Source of the DNA: Bdellovibrio sp. 22V
Lineage (GTDB): Bacteria; Bdellovibrionota; Bdellovibrionia; Bdellovibrionales; Bdellovibrionaceae
Direction of reading: 5' to 3'
DNA: 64,000 bases
Assembly (NCBI RefSeq): GCF_030169785.1
Contig: NZ_CP125854.1
Span: forward strand, 1,364,001 to 1,428,000
Part shown: one piece after another, positions 36,761 to 45,905 of the stretch
Numbering within the stretch: position 1 is the first letter of the stretch
Layout of the letters: each line of letters opens with the position of its first letter
The notes under the pieces: model-generated
What the model saw: the letters and a program-made list of their open reading frames with translations, nothing else
What the model was told of the DNA's origin: nothing
The model's database searches: none
Program-made: the position numbers and the translations under genes

Positions 36761-37519
36761 TTATTTGAAACTGCTGCCGTACTTTTTAAAGATTTTCTCG
36801 AGCTTGCCGTTCGTTTTGAGTCTTTCAATAGCTGCGTTGAGATCCTTAACCTTGACCCGGCCTTTACGGCTGATCGAGCAAGAAATCGGATACTCTTGTA
36901 AAAACATTCTTTCACGACCTTTTTCAATTTCGGGATGTTTTGTCTTGAAATAATCCAAGAAAATTTCATCCGTCACAATATAAGAAAGACGTCCATTGAG
37001 AAGCTTCATTAAATTTGCTTCCTCACGAGGCGCATCTTCGCGGTTTATCTTTTTTGCCGCAAACAGCGGATCTAGTTTCGGATAGACGTACTGAAGCATG
37101 GCTCCGATTGTTTTCCCCTGCAAATCTTGATAGCGCTTCGGCATCGGTGCGGGGCCGATGATCACTTCACGCTTCGTAAAAATCGGAATAGAAAAATCCA
37201 GCTGATCCTTATTGCTGGCCCATACCGTGCTCGTATAGCAAAGCATGTCCATCTGCCCTTTCAGAAGATAGTCATCCAAACGGTAACGAGTGACCAAGCT
37301 TAGCGAACTTTTCATACCCAGCTCTTCAGCTAAGGCATTGATGTAGTCGGGAACGAGACCTACCAGATGCGTTGGATCTTTTTCCTCAAAAAGAAGAGGC
37401 GCTGCCAGACCAGCCGGAACACCGCCACGAAGTTCTTGTCGATGGGGTGCCTTTGCTTCGTGCCCAGAGACGGAAAATGCGAACACGGAACACAAGAGAA
37501 GAATAGCACTGAAGCGCAT
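36761..37519 (-). CDS. Periplasmic solute-binding protein (SBP_bac_3 family)
   Basis: A 252-residue family 3 binding protein with a signal peptide (MRFSAILLLCSVFAFSVSG). The first lobe has LVPDYINALAEELG and a typical DMLCYTSTVWASNKDQLDFSIPIFTKRE stretch that resembles amino-acid binding pockets; the second lobe has GKTIGAMLQYVYP. The start at 37519 gives a proper signal; an upstream frame of 58 codons is not supported. There is no ABC partner nearby. It is the second such lone binding protein in the window (the other is at 27.7 kb). Confidence 0.8.
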   Translation of the reverse strand: MRFSAILLLCSVFAFSVSGHEAKAPHRQELRGGVPAGLAAPLLFEEKDPTHLVGLVPDYINALAEELGMKSSLSLVTRYRLDDYLLKGQMDMLCYTSTVWASNKDQLDFSIPIFTKREVIIGPAPMPKRYQDLQGKTIGAMLQYVYPKLDPLFAAKKINREDAPREEANLMKLLNGRLSYIVTDEIFLDYFKTKHPEIEKGRERMFLQEYPISCSISRKGRVKVKDLNAAIERLKTNGKLEKIFKKYGSSFK

Positions 37520-37589
37520 AAATATTTTGGCCCCCCGGTTTTTTTGAAAGTCTAAAACAGGGAATCCAAAATCGCACGCAGAATAAATT

Positions 37590-38591
37590 CTAGTTTTTCC
37601 AAATATCGTGAATAATTTCAAACGAACGCAGACGATCTTGATGGTCGTAAGCATCCGAGACGATAATAAGTTCATCGGCTTGAGTTTCCGCAATCAACTT
37701 CTCAAGTCCTTCTTTTACTTTTTTCGGCCCACCAATAACGGATGTACTAAGGCGACTGAGTACATGTTCCTTTTCCAGCGGACTCCACAAAGAATCCATA
37801 TTCTCGACGGGTGGCTGCAAAGAAACGCGTTGGTTACGAATGATCCCTAAAAATCTTTGATACAGAGTCGTGGCTAAGTGTTCGGCTTTCTCATCCGTTT
37901 CTGCGGCAATGACTTGAACTCCGACCATTGTGTGCGGAGCTTTCAAATGTTCCGACGCTTGAAAACCCACTCGGTATAAATCCAAAGCCTGCATCATCAG
38001 CTCAGGCGCAAAGTGCCCGGCAAAAGCATAAGGCCGCCCGGTCACCGCTGCGAGCTGCGCACTATAAAGACTCGAGCCCAATAACCAAATCGGCACATCA
38101 ATGCCCGCACCGGGGACCGCGCGAACTTTCTGACCCGGAATAGGCTTCGCAAAATAATATTCCAATTCGGAAACGAGTTCGGAAAAATCGGCTTCTCTTC
38201 CGGTCATCTCCCGGCGAAGCGCTCGCATCGTAAAACCATCCGTTCCCGGAGCTCGCCCCAAACCCAAATCGATTCTTCCGGGATAAAGTGTTTCAAGAGT
38301 TCCGAATTGCTCTGCGATCACAAGAGGCGCATGATTCGGAAGCATGATGCCGCCAGAGCCCACGCGGATTTTCGAAGTTCCTCCCGCAACGTACCCAATA
38401 AGCACCGACGTCGCCGCACTCGCAATACCTTCGAGGTTATGATGTTCCGCCAGCCAAAATCTTTTATATCCAAGGTTCTCTACGTGCCGGGCTAGATCCA
38501 AAGTGTTGCGAAAGGAATCGGAAATATTTTTTCCTTCCGCTACTGGAGCCAAATCAAGAACTGAAAGAGACGTATTTGAAAGCGTTTTCAT
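37590..38591 (-). CDS. LLM class flavin-dependent oxidoreductase
   Basis: A 333-residue TIM-barrel enzyme of the bacterial luciferase-like superfamily. The sequence [30 protein letters not shown] (about 38-67) and [42 protein letters not shown] (about 74-115) are characteristic of the MsnO8 group. It probably uses FMN (possibly F420) to oxidise a small organic compound. It has its own leader and is not clearly linked to neighbours. Confidence 0.93.
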   Translation of the reverse strand: MKTLSNTSLSVLDLAPVAEGKNISDSFRNTLDLARHVENLGYKRFWLAEHHNLEGIASAATSVLIGYVAGGTSKIRVGSGGIMLPNHAPLVIAEQFGTLETLYPGRIDLGLGRAPGTDGFTMRALRREMTGREADFSELVSELEYYFAKPIPGQKVRAVPGAGIDVPIWLLGSSLYSAQLAAVTGRPYAFAGHFAPELMMQALDLYRVGFQASEHLKAPHTMVGVQVIAAETDEKAEHLATTLYQRFLGIIRNQRVSLQPPVENMDSLWSPLEKEHVLSRLSTSVIGGPKKVKEGLEKLIAETQADELIIVSDAYDHQDRLRSFEIIHDIWKN

Positions 38592-38687
38592 AGTCGACCT
38601 CGAGGAAGAACGGCGATAACCGCCGTTCTCTTACTATGAGGCCGAATAATAAAATGGCAAGACGGGAAAATCTTCGGAGGCCGAACG

Positions 38688-39977
38688 TTATAGACGTTTA
38701 AGAGCGTCAGAGAGATCCGAGATAATATCTTGTTCATTCTCAAGACCAATACTCAAACGAATCGCGCGTGGATCAATCCCCGATTCACCGCGCTTTTCCG
38801 TCGGAATTGCAGAATGAGTCATAAATCCCGGAACTTCGATTAAAGTTTTTGTTAAACCCAAGCTCACCGCCAAAGTGATAGCATAAGAGTTCGCTGCGAT
38901 ATCATCGACGAACTTCTGACACTTTTTCATGTCCCCCTTGAGCTGGAAAGAAATCATTGTGCCTGGAGCGAACTTCCCTTCCGGAGATTTCAAATATTTT
39001 TTCGCTTCTTTGTATTGAGCATGGCTTTTCAGGCCAGGGTAAATGACTTTCTCCACTTTCGGATGCGCCTCTAAAAACTGCGCAACCTTTAACGCGGAAG
39101 CCTGCTGTTGTTCGAAGCGAATTGCTTGGGTGGAAATTCCATAAACCAAAATATGCCAAGCGGAATAAGGATGAATGATCGCACCGAAATCTTTGCGGGC
39201 CACGCGCAAAATACTTTCGAAAGAGCGTGGCGCGATAACGGCTCCGCCCATTTCCGTGCCGAAGCCTGAAATATTCTTCGTCAAACTTTGAATGACGAAA
39301 TCAATTCCCCACTCTAACGGACGCAAAGCCCAAGGCGTCGCGAAGGTATTATCGACGATTGTGTAAATCTGATTTTCTTTGCCACGTTTTTTATTTGCAG
39401 CTTTAACAAGTTTTACGATGCGTTCAAGATCCGCGATTTCAAGAATAGGATTCGAAACAGTTTCAAAGTAAATCACACGTGTTTTCGGATCTTGAAGCTC
39501 TTGCTGTAATGACTTAAGGTCGTTGATATCGATTAAAGAATTTTGAACATTGAATTTAGGCAGCCAGTTCGTGATTAAGCTGTAAGTACAACCGTACAAA
39601 GTTTTGTGAGCGACCACTTTTTGTCCATGGCTGATTAAAGACATCAACGTCGAAGCAATCGCGCCCATACCGCTTCCGAAGGTCACAGCGCACTCGCCTT
39701 TTTCCAGCAAAGCCAACTGATCTTCCAACATTTTTGTCGTGGGCTCTTCAAGGCGATCATAAATCCAGATCGGCTTGCCTTTTTCATTTTGTGCTCCGAA
39801 AGTGCTAAAGCCTTCTGCACCTCTTTGCAAAGATTCCAGACGGAATGTCGTTGACGCCGTCATCGGAGGAATAAGATGGTGAGAGAACTCCCAAGATTGC
39901 GACATGAATTCGCCGTGAATAGCTTGCGTTCTTGGCGACTTTGGTGACTTCGGCGCCTGGCTTCTTTTTTTCGTCAT
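38688..39977 (-). CDS. PLP-dependent Cys/Met metabolism enzyme
   Basis: A 429-residue type I PLP enzyme of the cystathionine gamma-synthase family. Lys234 in FVIQSLTKNISGFG is the likely PLP lysine, VDNTFATP supplies the Asp for the pyridine N, and YDRLEEPTTKMLED holds the Tyr/Arg phosphate site contributed by the neighbouring subunit. Members include methionine gamma-lyase, O-acetylhomoserine sulfhydrylase and cystathionine gamma-lyase, and the specific reaction is not settled. A basic, Pro-rich N-terminal extension of about 18 residues (KKRSQAPKSPKSPRTQ) is unusual for the family. Confidence 0.88.
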   Translation of the reverse strand: MTKKRSQAPKSPKSPRTQAIHGEFMSQSWEFSHHLIPPMTASTTFRLESLQRGAEGFSTFGAQNEKGKPIWIYDRLEEPTTKMLEDQLALLEKGECAVTFGSGMGAIASTLMSLISHGQKVVAHKTLYGCTYSLITNWLPKFNVQNSLIDINDLKSLQQELQDPKTRVIYFETVSNPILEIADLERIVKLVKAANKKRGKENQIYTIVDNTFATPWALRPLEWGIDFVIQSLTKNISGFGTEMGGAVIAPRSFESILRVARKDFGAIIHPYSAWHILVYGISTQAIRFEQQQASALKVAQFLEAHPKVEKVIYPGLKSHAQYKEAKKYLKSPEGKFAPGTMISFQLKGDMKKCQKFVDDIAANSYAITLAVSLGLTKTLIEVPGFMTHSAIPTEKRGESGIDPRAIRLSIGLENEQDIISDLSDALKRL

Positions 39978-40079
39978 AATTCCTCCAAAGATACGTCCGA
40001 ACTAGAGCACATATTCTAAGGGTTTGGAAGATTTTAGAATGTTTGCAGAGCGCCAATGAGCCTTGCGTCCAGGAAAATA

Positions 40080-40646
40080 CTAGTAAGAAAGACGAATATG
40101 AAAAATGAGCCCCTCGGTTCGGGACTTAACGCGGGACTCTGTCAATGAATCTATCCGCAGAGTTTCTCCTTCACTGATCCCTATGTCGTTCGCCATGAAA
40201 CTTCCTTGGGCGCAGAAAAGGTAATGGCAACCTTGATCTACATGCAGAGTTCGCTCTTCTCCCGCGCTCCATGTTTCCACGGTCATATCCGCCCGAACTT
40301 TTTCACGACGAAAAATCACACCGACATCAATAACTTCGTCACCTAGAAGTTCACATTCGATTTCATCATCTCCCGAAAACCACAGCGGCTTGAGCGGCGG
40401 CAGCAGATCACCATTGAGTTTCAGTCCGCGCCCTCGCCACACGACGAGAAAACGATCATATCCAGGAAAAAGAGAAAACGCGGAAGACGTGCGCACAGTC
40501 GCCGAACTCACCCGCCACAAAAAATCTCCGTCAGGAAAGGCGGCATCGTCCGGAACTAAAGAAATTTGCGAGGTTACGCCCAAGCCATTTTTCCAAGGCA
40601 TTACTTTGTATTCGTCAGCGGAAATTTTTCTTTGCATGATCGTCAT
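40080..40646 (-). CDS. HutD/Ves family protein
   Basis: A 188-residue cupin-like protein. The N terminus ADEYKVMPWKNGLGVTSQIS (about 10-29) is the diagnostic HutD/Ves motif, followed by FLWRVSSATV and a FSLFPGYDRFLVVWRG segment. HutD is encoded with histidine-utilisation genes elsewhere, but none are visible here. It starts one base inside the stop of the APH-like gene (TAATG on the minus strand), implying coupled translation. A second possible start lies 9 bases on. Function uncertain. Confidence 0.85.
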   Translation of the reverse strand: MTIMQRKISADEYKVMPWKNGLGVTSQISLVPDDAAFPDGDFLWRVSSATVRTSSAFSLFPGYDRFLVVWRGRGLKLNGDLLPPLKPLWFSGDDEIECELLGDEVIDVGVIFRREKVRADMTVETWSAGEERTLHVDQGCHYLFCAQGSFMANDIGISEGETLRIDSLTESRVKSRTEGLIFHIRLSY

Positions 40647-41539
40647 TACATCATCTTGTTTAAGACTCGGGCAATTTCAATTTCTCGCGCCGGGAGCGGG
40701 CGTTGTTCTTCGCCACTCCAGGCCGCTGACAAGAGTGTCATGCAATAAGCCCAGGCATGCATTCGCTGGCGGTCAAACGGAAGTTCTTCCGCAAGCACGC
40801 CAAGACGGCGGTCTAAAACTTTTTCCAGAGGATCCATGAGATGAGGATAATCATTGGGATTATAAAACAAAGGACCGACTTCAAAAACCGGGTCGCCGAT
40901 ATATCCGTGGGGATCAATAACTTTCCACGCATCTTCACTTTGCAAGACATTGTCATGATGAAGGTCTCCGTGCAGAAGAACTTCTTCTCCGCCGGGCGCG
41001 GTGAGTTCTTTAAAAAGACCTTTGGCTTTATCTACAAGATATTTATCAAGACGCCCTTCCAGTTCCTTATAAGCGGCTGAAAGTTGCGATAGAGGTTGAA
41101 ACAACAGCACAGAGGCTGTGTTTTTACGATTCAGTTGGCGAATCGCTCGCGCTAAAGTTCGTGTTGCGAGCTCATCTTGTCCCTCGATAACAAGACGTTT
41201 TACGGTGTAACCTGGTTGCAGTCGTTCCATCGCGAGCGCACTGTATTCCGTGCTATACAAGAAAACTTCCGGAGCGATTCCGCTATGGATCTTCAGCCAC
41301 TCTACTTCCCGACTTAAAGGCCCCAGGGGAGGGGACATTTTCAGCACGGCCTCTTTGCCGGAAGAAAACTTGATGAAACCCACAAACCCGTATGTCAGAT
41401 ACGGATGTACTTGCTCCAGTTCAAAGTCCCATTGCGAAGCGAGTTCCTTGAGTTGCTGGGGAAGATTTTTTAGCCATGATTCCCCGTCAGCTCCATAGAC
41501 TTCACGAATGTTCTTTTTAAATCCTTCAGAAAAACCCAT
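40646..41539 (-). CDS. APH(6)-like aminoglycoside/hydroxyurea phosphotransferase
   Basis: A 297-residue kinase of the APH_6_hur family (PF04655). Catalytic Asp is in HGDLHHDN (190-197), and the metal-binding Asp in VIDPHGYIGDP (208-218). An ATP-anchoring Lys sits in AVLKMSPP near 67. Family members include StrB-type streptomycin 6-phosphotransferases; the presence of the full motifs suggests a working enzyme, but the substrate is not shown. It is transcribed just before the HutD-like gene with a one-base overlap. Confidence 0.86.
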   Translation of the reverse strand: MGFSEGFKKNIREVYGADGESWLKNLPQQLKELASQWDFELEQVHPYLTYGFVGFIKFSSGKEAVLKMSPPLGPLSREVEWLKIHSGIAPEVFLYSTEYSALAMERLQPGYTVKRLVIEGQDELATRTLARAIRQLNRKNTASVLLFQPLSQLSAAYKELEGRLDKYLVDKAKGLFKELTAPGGEEVLLHGDLHHDNVLQSEDAWKVIDPHGYIGDPVFEVGPLFYNPNDYPHLMDPLEKVLDRRLGVLAEELPFDRQRMHAWAYCMTLLSAAWSGEEQRPLPAREIEIARVLNKMM

Positions 41540-41563
41540 TTCCCGAGGATAACAGAATTCCCG

Positions 41564-41818
41564 CTACTGCGCGATTTCATTTTCTGGAACCAGGTTCACA
41601 GCGATTTTAACCTGTCTTTTACCTTCAATGTATCGGATCCTTTCTAAAGTGCGATTGAATGCTTGGGAAACCTCCGTGTCTTCGGTCGCCTTGAGGAGCT
41701 TTTGATGAACCTCCTTTTCTTCCTCGGAAACCTTGCCTATCAAGCCATTAAAGTCTTTGATAGAAGCCATAGAAATCGAACTCATTAAAATAATCGTTGT
41801 TACTATTGTGAAGCGCAT
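41564..41818 (-). CDS. Small secreted protein of unknown function
   Basis: An 84-residue protein with a signal peptide (MRFTIVTTIILMSSISMA, cleavage before SIKD). The mature part is helical and charged (VSEEEKEVHQKLLKATEDTEVSQAF), ending in VAVNLVP-like strand sequence. The ATG at 41818 follows a strong GGAGGGCAAGG site on the minus strand; a longer frame by ten codons is not supported. It lies 24 bases upstream of the APH-like gene and may be in the same unit. Confidence 0.68.
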   Translation of the reverse strand: MRFTIVTTIILMSSISMASIKDFNGLIGKVSEEEKEVHQKLLKATEDTEVSQAFNRTLERIRYIEGKRQVKIAVNLVPENEIAQ

Positions 41819-41885
41819 CCTTGCCCTCCTATCACTAAGAGGCTTCAAAGTTGCTTTTCGGTTAATATTCCTCTAGCCTCTTCTC

Positions 41886-43088
41886 ATGAAAAACTCTAAA
41901 GCCGGTATTCTTTTTATTTTTATCACTGTGACGTTGGACATGATCGGGATTGGTTTGGTCATCCCGTCGCTGCCAGACATCATGCGCCGTTTTGTTTCTT
42001 CAGAAACCTCGGTTTCTGAGTACTTCGGTTATTTTATTTCGGTTTACGCCCTTATGCAGTTCGTGGCCTCTCCGCTTTTAGGAGCTTTGTCAGATCGTTT
42101 TGGCCGTCGCTCCATCCTTCTGGTTTCCCTTTTAGTTGCCGGGTTTGATTATATTTTGATGGCCTATGCCCCGACCCTGGAGATTCTTTTTGCGGGACGT
42201 ATCCTTGCAGGCTTGACCGGCGCGAATATCACGGTGGCGATGGCGTATATCGCTGACGTCAGCACGGATGAAAATCGCTCTGCCAATTTCGGGATGATCG
42301 GAGCCGCGTTCGGTCTTGGCTTCATTATTGGGCCTGCAATCGGGGGACTGTTGGGACACTACGGCCCGCACTATCCATTCCTTCTTGCAGCGGGAATGAA
42401 TTTGCTTAACTTCTTGTTCGGTCTTTTCATTCTGCCAGAGTCACTGGCTCCGGAAATGCGCCGTCAAATTAACTTGGCAAAAACAAACCCGTTTTCTTCT
42501 TTGCTGAAGTCACTTCAGGCAAAACATATCTTGGGATTGCTTTTGGTTTATTTCCTCTTCCAATTAGCGGGGCAAACTCATCCGTCCATTTGGACGTTGT
42601 ATACAGAGACTCGCTACCAATGGACAACGACACAAGTCGGGATGTCTTTGGCGGTGGTTGGTATTCTTTCGGCCATTGCTCAAGGCTGGCTCACTCGCAT
42701 TGTCGTACCTAAGATTGGGGAGCATAAAGCCGTGGCCTGGGGAGCTTTCGGTTACACACTGACGTTCATTCTTTTCGCGCTCGCGACAGAGGGTTGGATG
42801 ATGTATGCGATCCTTATTTTCTCTGCGATTTTCTGGGTGGCTCCACCTGCGTTGCAGTCTTTGATAAGTCACAATGTTCCTCCTCAGGAACAAGGTGAAT
42901 TGCAAGGCTCGCTTGTCAGTTTGACCGCTTTGGCGTGTATCATTACGCCGCTTGTAACCACGAAACTTTTTGCCGTCTTTGGCGCGAAGTCCGCTTCCGT
43001 GTATGTTCCTGGAGCACCTTACTTCTTCGCAGCCGTCATTGCTCTAGTTTCCTGGCTCATTATCGCTCGTCAGCGCAAACCAAATTGA
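41886..43088 (+). CDS. TetA-like MFS exporter
   Basis: A 400-residue 12-segment MFS protein. It begins with FIFITVTLDMIGIGLVIPSLPDIM, has the A motif GALSDRFGRRSILL in loop 2-3 (about 66-79), and the C motif near AAFGLGFIIGPAIGGLLG (about 142-159), as in class A/G tetracycline antiporters. It should exchange a drug for protons at the inner membrane; tetracycline export is inferred from resemblance only. No tetR-like repressor is divergent. A perfect 12-bp hairpin overlaps the stop. Confidence 0.85.
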   Translation: MKNSKAGILFIFITVTLDMIGIGLVIPSLPDIMRRFVSSETSVSEYFGYFISVYALMQFVASPLLGALSDRFGRRSILLVSLLVAGFDYILMAYAPTLEILFAGRILAGLTGANITVAMAYIADVSTDENRSANFGMIGAAFGLGFIIGPAIGGLLGHYGPHYPFLLAAGMNLLNFLFGLFILPESLAPEMRRQINLAKTNPFSSLLKSLQAKHILGLLLVYFLFQLAGQTHPSIWTLYTETRYQWTTTQVGMSLAVVGILSAIAQGWLTRIVVPKIGEHKAVAWGAFGYTLTFILFALATEGWMMYAILIFSAIFWVAPPALQSLISHNVPPQEQGELQGSLVSLTALACIITPLVTTKLFAVFGAKSASVYVPGAPYFFAAVIALVSWLIIARQRKPN

Positions 43089-43110
43089 GACTCAGTTTTG
43101 AGTCTCAATT
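43083..43110 (+). terminator. Hairpin at the end of the TetA-like gene
   Basis: Perfect 12-bp stem AATTGAGACTCA / TGAGTCTCAATT (43083-43094 and 43099-43110) with a GTTT loop, overlapping the stop codon. The T tract is weak (ATCTTTC), so termination may be partial. Confidence 0.7.
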
Positions 43111-43166
43111 ATCTTTCAAAATAAAAATTTGAAATCTTGACCTCTCCGTATGTAAAAACTCGTGTT

Positions 43167-43811
43167 ATGATTTCTCATAACAGGGAGGTCGTTATTTACC
43201 CCGGAGAACGCTTTAACAGCATCACCCATCTTGTTGGCGCTGCCCTCTCTATCGCAGGAACTTCAGTTCTTATCACGACCGCCACTCTGCATGGCGACGT
43301 TTGGAAAATTGTCAGCACCAGCGTCTATGGCGGCATGCTGGTTTTGCTTTATACAATTTCGACTCTCTATCACAGCATGAAAGGTCGAGCGAAACAGATC
43401 CTGCAGAAGCTGGATCACATTGCCATTTATCTTTTGATCGCGGGGACGTACACGCCGTTTGCTTTGATAACTTTGCGCGGTCCTTGGGGCTGGTGGATTT
43501 TTGGAATCAATTGGTCTTTAGCATTAATTGGAATTATTTATGAACTCACCCTCGCCCATAAAACGCGGATACCTTCGCTGATCATTTATGTGTTGATGGG
43601 ATGGCTTGTCGTCGTCGCTTTGAAACCTTTGACGGCAGCTCTGGCTCCGGCAGGAGTTTTCTGGCTGGCCCTCGGCGGACTTCTTTATACCGGCGGCATT
43701 GTCTTTTTTGTTTTCGATGAAAAGGTGCGCCACTTCCATGGCATTTGGCATTTGTTCGTTCTCGGCGGAAGCTTGTGTCAGTATTTCTGCATCCTTTTTT
43801 ATCTGGTGTAA
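43167..43811 (+). CDS. Hemolysin III family membrane protein
   Basis: A 214-residue seven-segment protein of the PAQR/hemolysin III (YqfA) family. The N-terminal YPGERFNSITHLVGAALSIAG and the motifs DHIAIYLLIAGTYTPF (about 92-107), GGLLYTGGIVFF and the C-terminal HFHGIWHLFVLGGSLCQYF carry the conserved Asp and three His of the metal site. The start is uncertain: ATG at 43167 has no clear ribosome-binding site and a TTG lies 30 bases upstream. Biological role is unclear; the name hemolysin is historical. Confidence 0.88.
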   Translation: MISHNREVVIYPGERFNSITHLVGAALSIAGTSVLITTATLHGDVWKIVSTSVYGGMLVLLYTISTLYHSMKGRAKQILQKLDHIAIYLLIAGTYTPFALITLRGPWGWWIFGINWSLALIGIIYELTLAHKTRIPSLIIYVLMGWLVVVALKPLTAALAPAGVFWLALGGLLYTGGIVFFVFDEKVRHFHGIWHLFVLGGSLCQYFCILFYLV

Positions 43812-43905
43812 GTGACACGGTTTTCAAAGTGTCACTTTGACTCCAAACTTCTTGGCATCTTCTTTGAAATAATTCCCCTGTGTAGCAAAACCACACGGAG
43901 GGAAA

Positions 43906-44328
43906 ATGAAATCACTAGCAACCACACTTCTTATCACTTTGTTTGCAGTCAACACTTACGCAGCCAGCATCTTTGACTGGGTACGCCCTGACCCTCGCCC
44001 CGGCGATGGCCGTGGTGGACGTGGACCTGCCGTCACTTGTTCTGCCACAGACGATGGTTGGGAAGAGCACTGGGGAGGCCACAGAGACTGTCGCGAGTGT
44101 TTGAAGAAGCACGGAGATTGTATCGAAACCTGTTCTGCTAAATTCTATACCTGTCAAGCGGAAGGCATCGACTACAGAGGTTACAGAACGACGATCGAAG
44201 GTCGCGGCGATTACCGCTACTCTGCGGAGCGTGAAGCGATCGACCGTTGCCAATACCGCTACGATAACTGCCGCATTGTAAGCTGCTCTGAAACGAACGA
44301 AACCGTTTCGCGCAGATCTTGCCGCTAA
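43906..44328 (+). CDS. Secreted cysteine-rich protein
   Basis: A 140-residue protein with a signal peptide (about 1-20, MKSLATTLLITLFAVNTYAA). Ten cysteines follow in the mature part, with patterns such as CRECLKKHGDC, CSAKFYTCQ, CQYRYDNC and CSETNE, implying several disulfides. A Gly/Asp/Arg-rich segment (DPRPGDGRGGRGP) precedes them. No known family is recognised. A good ribosome-binding site (GGAGGGAAA) precedes the ATG, and a bidirectional terminator follows directly. Tyr- and Arg-rich regions (YRGYRTT, RGDYRY) stand out. Confidence 0.72.
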   Translation: MKSLATTLLITLFAVNTYAASIFDWVRPDPRPGDGRGGRGPAVTCSATDDGWEEHWGGHRDCRECLKKHGDCIETCSAKFYTCQAEGIDYRGYRTTIEGRGDYRYSAEREAIDRCQYRYDNCRIVSCSETNETVSRRSCR

Positions 44329-44329
44329 C

Positions 44330-44360
44330 AAAAAAGAGAGCTTTCACAGCTCTCTTTTTT
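44330..44360. terminator. Bidirectional terminator between convergent genes
   Basis: Perfect 13-bp stem (44330-44342 and 44348-44360), loop TTCAC, with A6 on the left and T6 on the right, so it can stop transcription from both sides. It sits exactly between the stops of the Cys-rich gene and the cytochrome b gene. Confidence 0.93.
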
Positions 44361-44893
44361 TATTCCACTTTGTTCTTATAACCGTGAATCATTCCTGCCA
44401 CGAGATTTTGTTTCTCGTGGTAGCTTTCATAGAGGGCGCCGATGATGTGAATCGCCACTCCGGCCATCATAACGTTGGCGATATTATGATGAAGATCTTC
44501 GACCCAGTCTTCGCCGAAGAACCGGTCCATGCTCATCATATAACCTGTAACACCCAAAGCGAGCACGCAGATCATCAGAAAAATCATCATCCAACCCGCA
44601 ACAGGATTGTGGGCCAATGACGGTTTTCTATTTTTGAAATCGACAAGATATTTGAAAACAGTTTTGGGACTCGCCAACCAACGACTAAAACGGGCGTACG
44701 GACTGCCAAAAAAGCCCCACAAAAAACGAGCTACGACAAAACCCGCAGCGACGTATCCGATAATCTCGTGAGGTTTATCACCTTCTTCGGTGATGAAGTA
44801 GTTCAGAAAAATACAAACCACCAAGGTCCAATGAAAAACGCGAACAAAGACATCCCAAACGTAGATTCTTTTTTCGCTTGTGTTCATTGGCAC
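44360..44893 (-). CDS. Cytochrome b561-like membrane protein
   Basis: A 177-residue protein with four hydrophobic segments and His in membrane positions suited to two haem b groups: VFHWTLVVCIFLNYF, PHEIIGYVAAGFVVARFLWGFFG, HHNIANVMMAGVAIHIIGAL and AGMIHGY. The family passes electrons at the cytoplasmic membrane, often to a partner c-type cytochrome or catalase-like reaction. It follows a PepSY-like gene by 17 bases on the same strand; such pairs are common. Confidence 0.87.
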   Translation of the reverse strand: MPMNTSEKRIYVWDVFVRVFHWTLVVCIFLNYFITEEGDKPHEIIGYVAAGFVVARFLWGFFGSPYARFSRWLASPKTVFKYLVDFKNRKPSLAHNPVAGWMMIFLMICVLALGVTGYMMSMDRFFGEDWVEDLHHNIANVMMAGVAIHIIGALYESYHEKQNLVAGMIHGYKNKVE

Positions 44894-44910
44894 CTCGGCT
44901 TCAATTCAAA

Positions 44911-45171
44911 TTACTTTTTGTATTCTTTTACGATAGAGCCATCTACTGGGTTGAAGTAGATTTCTACTTTTTTACCTTCTTTGTCCCAGCCGTAGATTTC
45001 GTAGCAGTTACCGTCTACTTTGAATTTTTTGATCTTGTAACCTTGAGACAAAATCATTTCTTTCATTTTTTCTTCTGTCATCCATTTGTCTTTTGCTTCC
45101 TTTGTACATTCAGGAGCTGCGAAAGAGACAGAACCTGTCAAAAGAACGAGAGCTGTCAAAAGAGCCTTCAT
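44911..45171 (-). CDS. PepSY-like small secreted protein
   Basis: An 86-residue protein with a signal peptide MKALLTALVLLTGSVSFA. The mature part holds EKMKEMILSQGYKIKKFKVDGNCYEIYGWDKEGKKVEIYFNPVDGSIV, a single PepSY-type domain, with two Cys (PECTK and NCYE). It precedes the cytochrome b gene by 17 bases and probably helps its assembly or redox regulation; PepSY domains are thought to inhibit peptidases or bind redox partners. Confidence 0.8.
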   Translation of the reverse strand: MKALLTALVLLTGSVSFAAPECTKEAKDKWMTEEKMKEMILSQGYKIKKFKVDGNCYEIYGWDKEGKKVEIYFNPVDGSIVKEYKK

Positions 45172-45317
45172 TATAACCTCCTCAGTGGTTTCCCTGTTGT
45201 CCTTAAGTTCCGCCGCCTTGTCCAGAGTCTAGACCGCGGGGCTTCCTCACTGAAAACAAGATGAAAATTAAGCCGTTGTTTTTTATTCGTGTTAAACTCG
45301 AATAGAAGGATATTACT

Positions 45318-45905
45318 TTGAAAGACGAAATACTGTCACGCCTTGAAAATCCTCAACCTCTGGATCTGCATACCAAACTCACCCGGCATGCCTGTGTCGC
45401 CATCATTCTTAGAGGACCTAGTTTGCACTACTTAGAAGTCGGCTTTATACAGCGTGCCTTAAATCCTCTCGACCGGTGGGCGGGTCATATCGCTTTTCCC
45501 GGCGGAAAAAGAGAAGACTCTGACAAATCCGATCTCGAGGCGGCTTTACGGGAAACGAAAGAGGAAGTCGGCGTGGACTTGCATCCCGACGAGCTTTTAG
45601 GGCGCCTTGACGACGTGCAGGCGCGCAAAGGCGGAACGCTGCTGGATTTCTATATTCGCCCTTTTGTTTTCTACACTCAGCGTGAATTTGCAGTGACTTT
45701 GGATGCGGCGGAAGTCGCCGATTTTTTCTGGGTGCCGCTTAAGGAAATTCAAAACCCGCAAAGACAAACTCACTATACTGTCGAACGCGAGTTCGGCCAT
45801 GTGAAACTTCCTGCGGTGCAATTGGATCGTGAGCCGCCGCTCTGGGGACTCACGTACATGATGATTCTGAATCTATTCGAGCGACTGAACGGTCTTAAAA
45901 AATAG
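45318..45905 (+). CDS. CoA-type Nudix hydrolase (NudL-like)
   Basis: A 195-residue Nudix protein. The Nudix box spans about residues 62-85 (GGKREDSD, then REtKEEVG) and the preceding WAGHIAFPGG and following GRLDDVQARKGGTLLDFYIRPFVFY fit the CoA pyrophosphatase group. It should hydrolyse CoA or acyl-CoA derivatives in the cytosol. It begins with TTG after AGAAGGATATTAC; no better in-frame ATG is near. The gene ends 11 bases within the 3' end of the minus-strand gene, so they converge and overlap. Confidence 0.85.
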   Translation: MKDEILSRLENPQPLDLHTKLTRHACVAIILRGPSLHYLEVGFIQRALNPLDRWAGHIAFPGGKREDSDKSDLEAALRETKEEVGVDLHPDELLGRLDDVQARKGGTLLDFYIRPFVFYTQREFAVTLDAAEVADFFWVPLKEIQNPQRQTHYTVEREFGHVKLPAVQLDREPPLWGLTYMMILNLFERLNGLKK

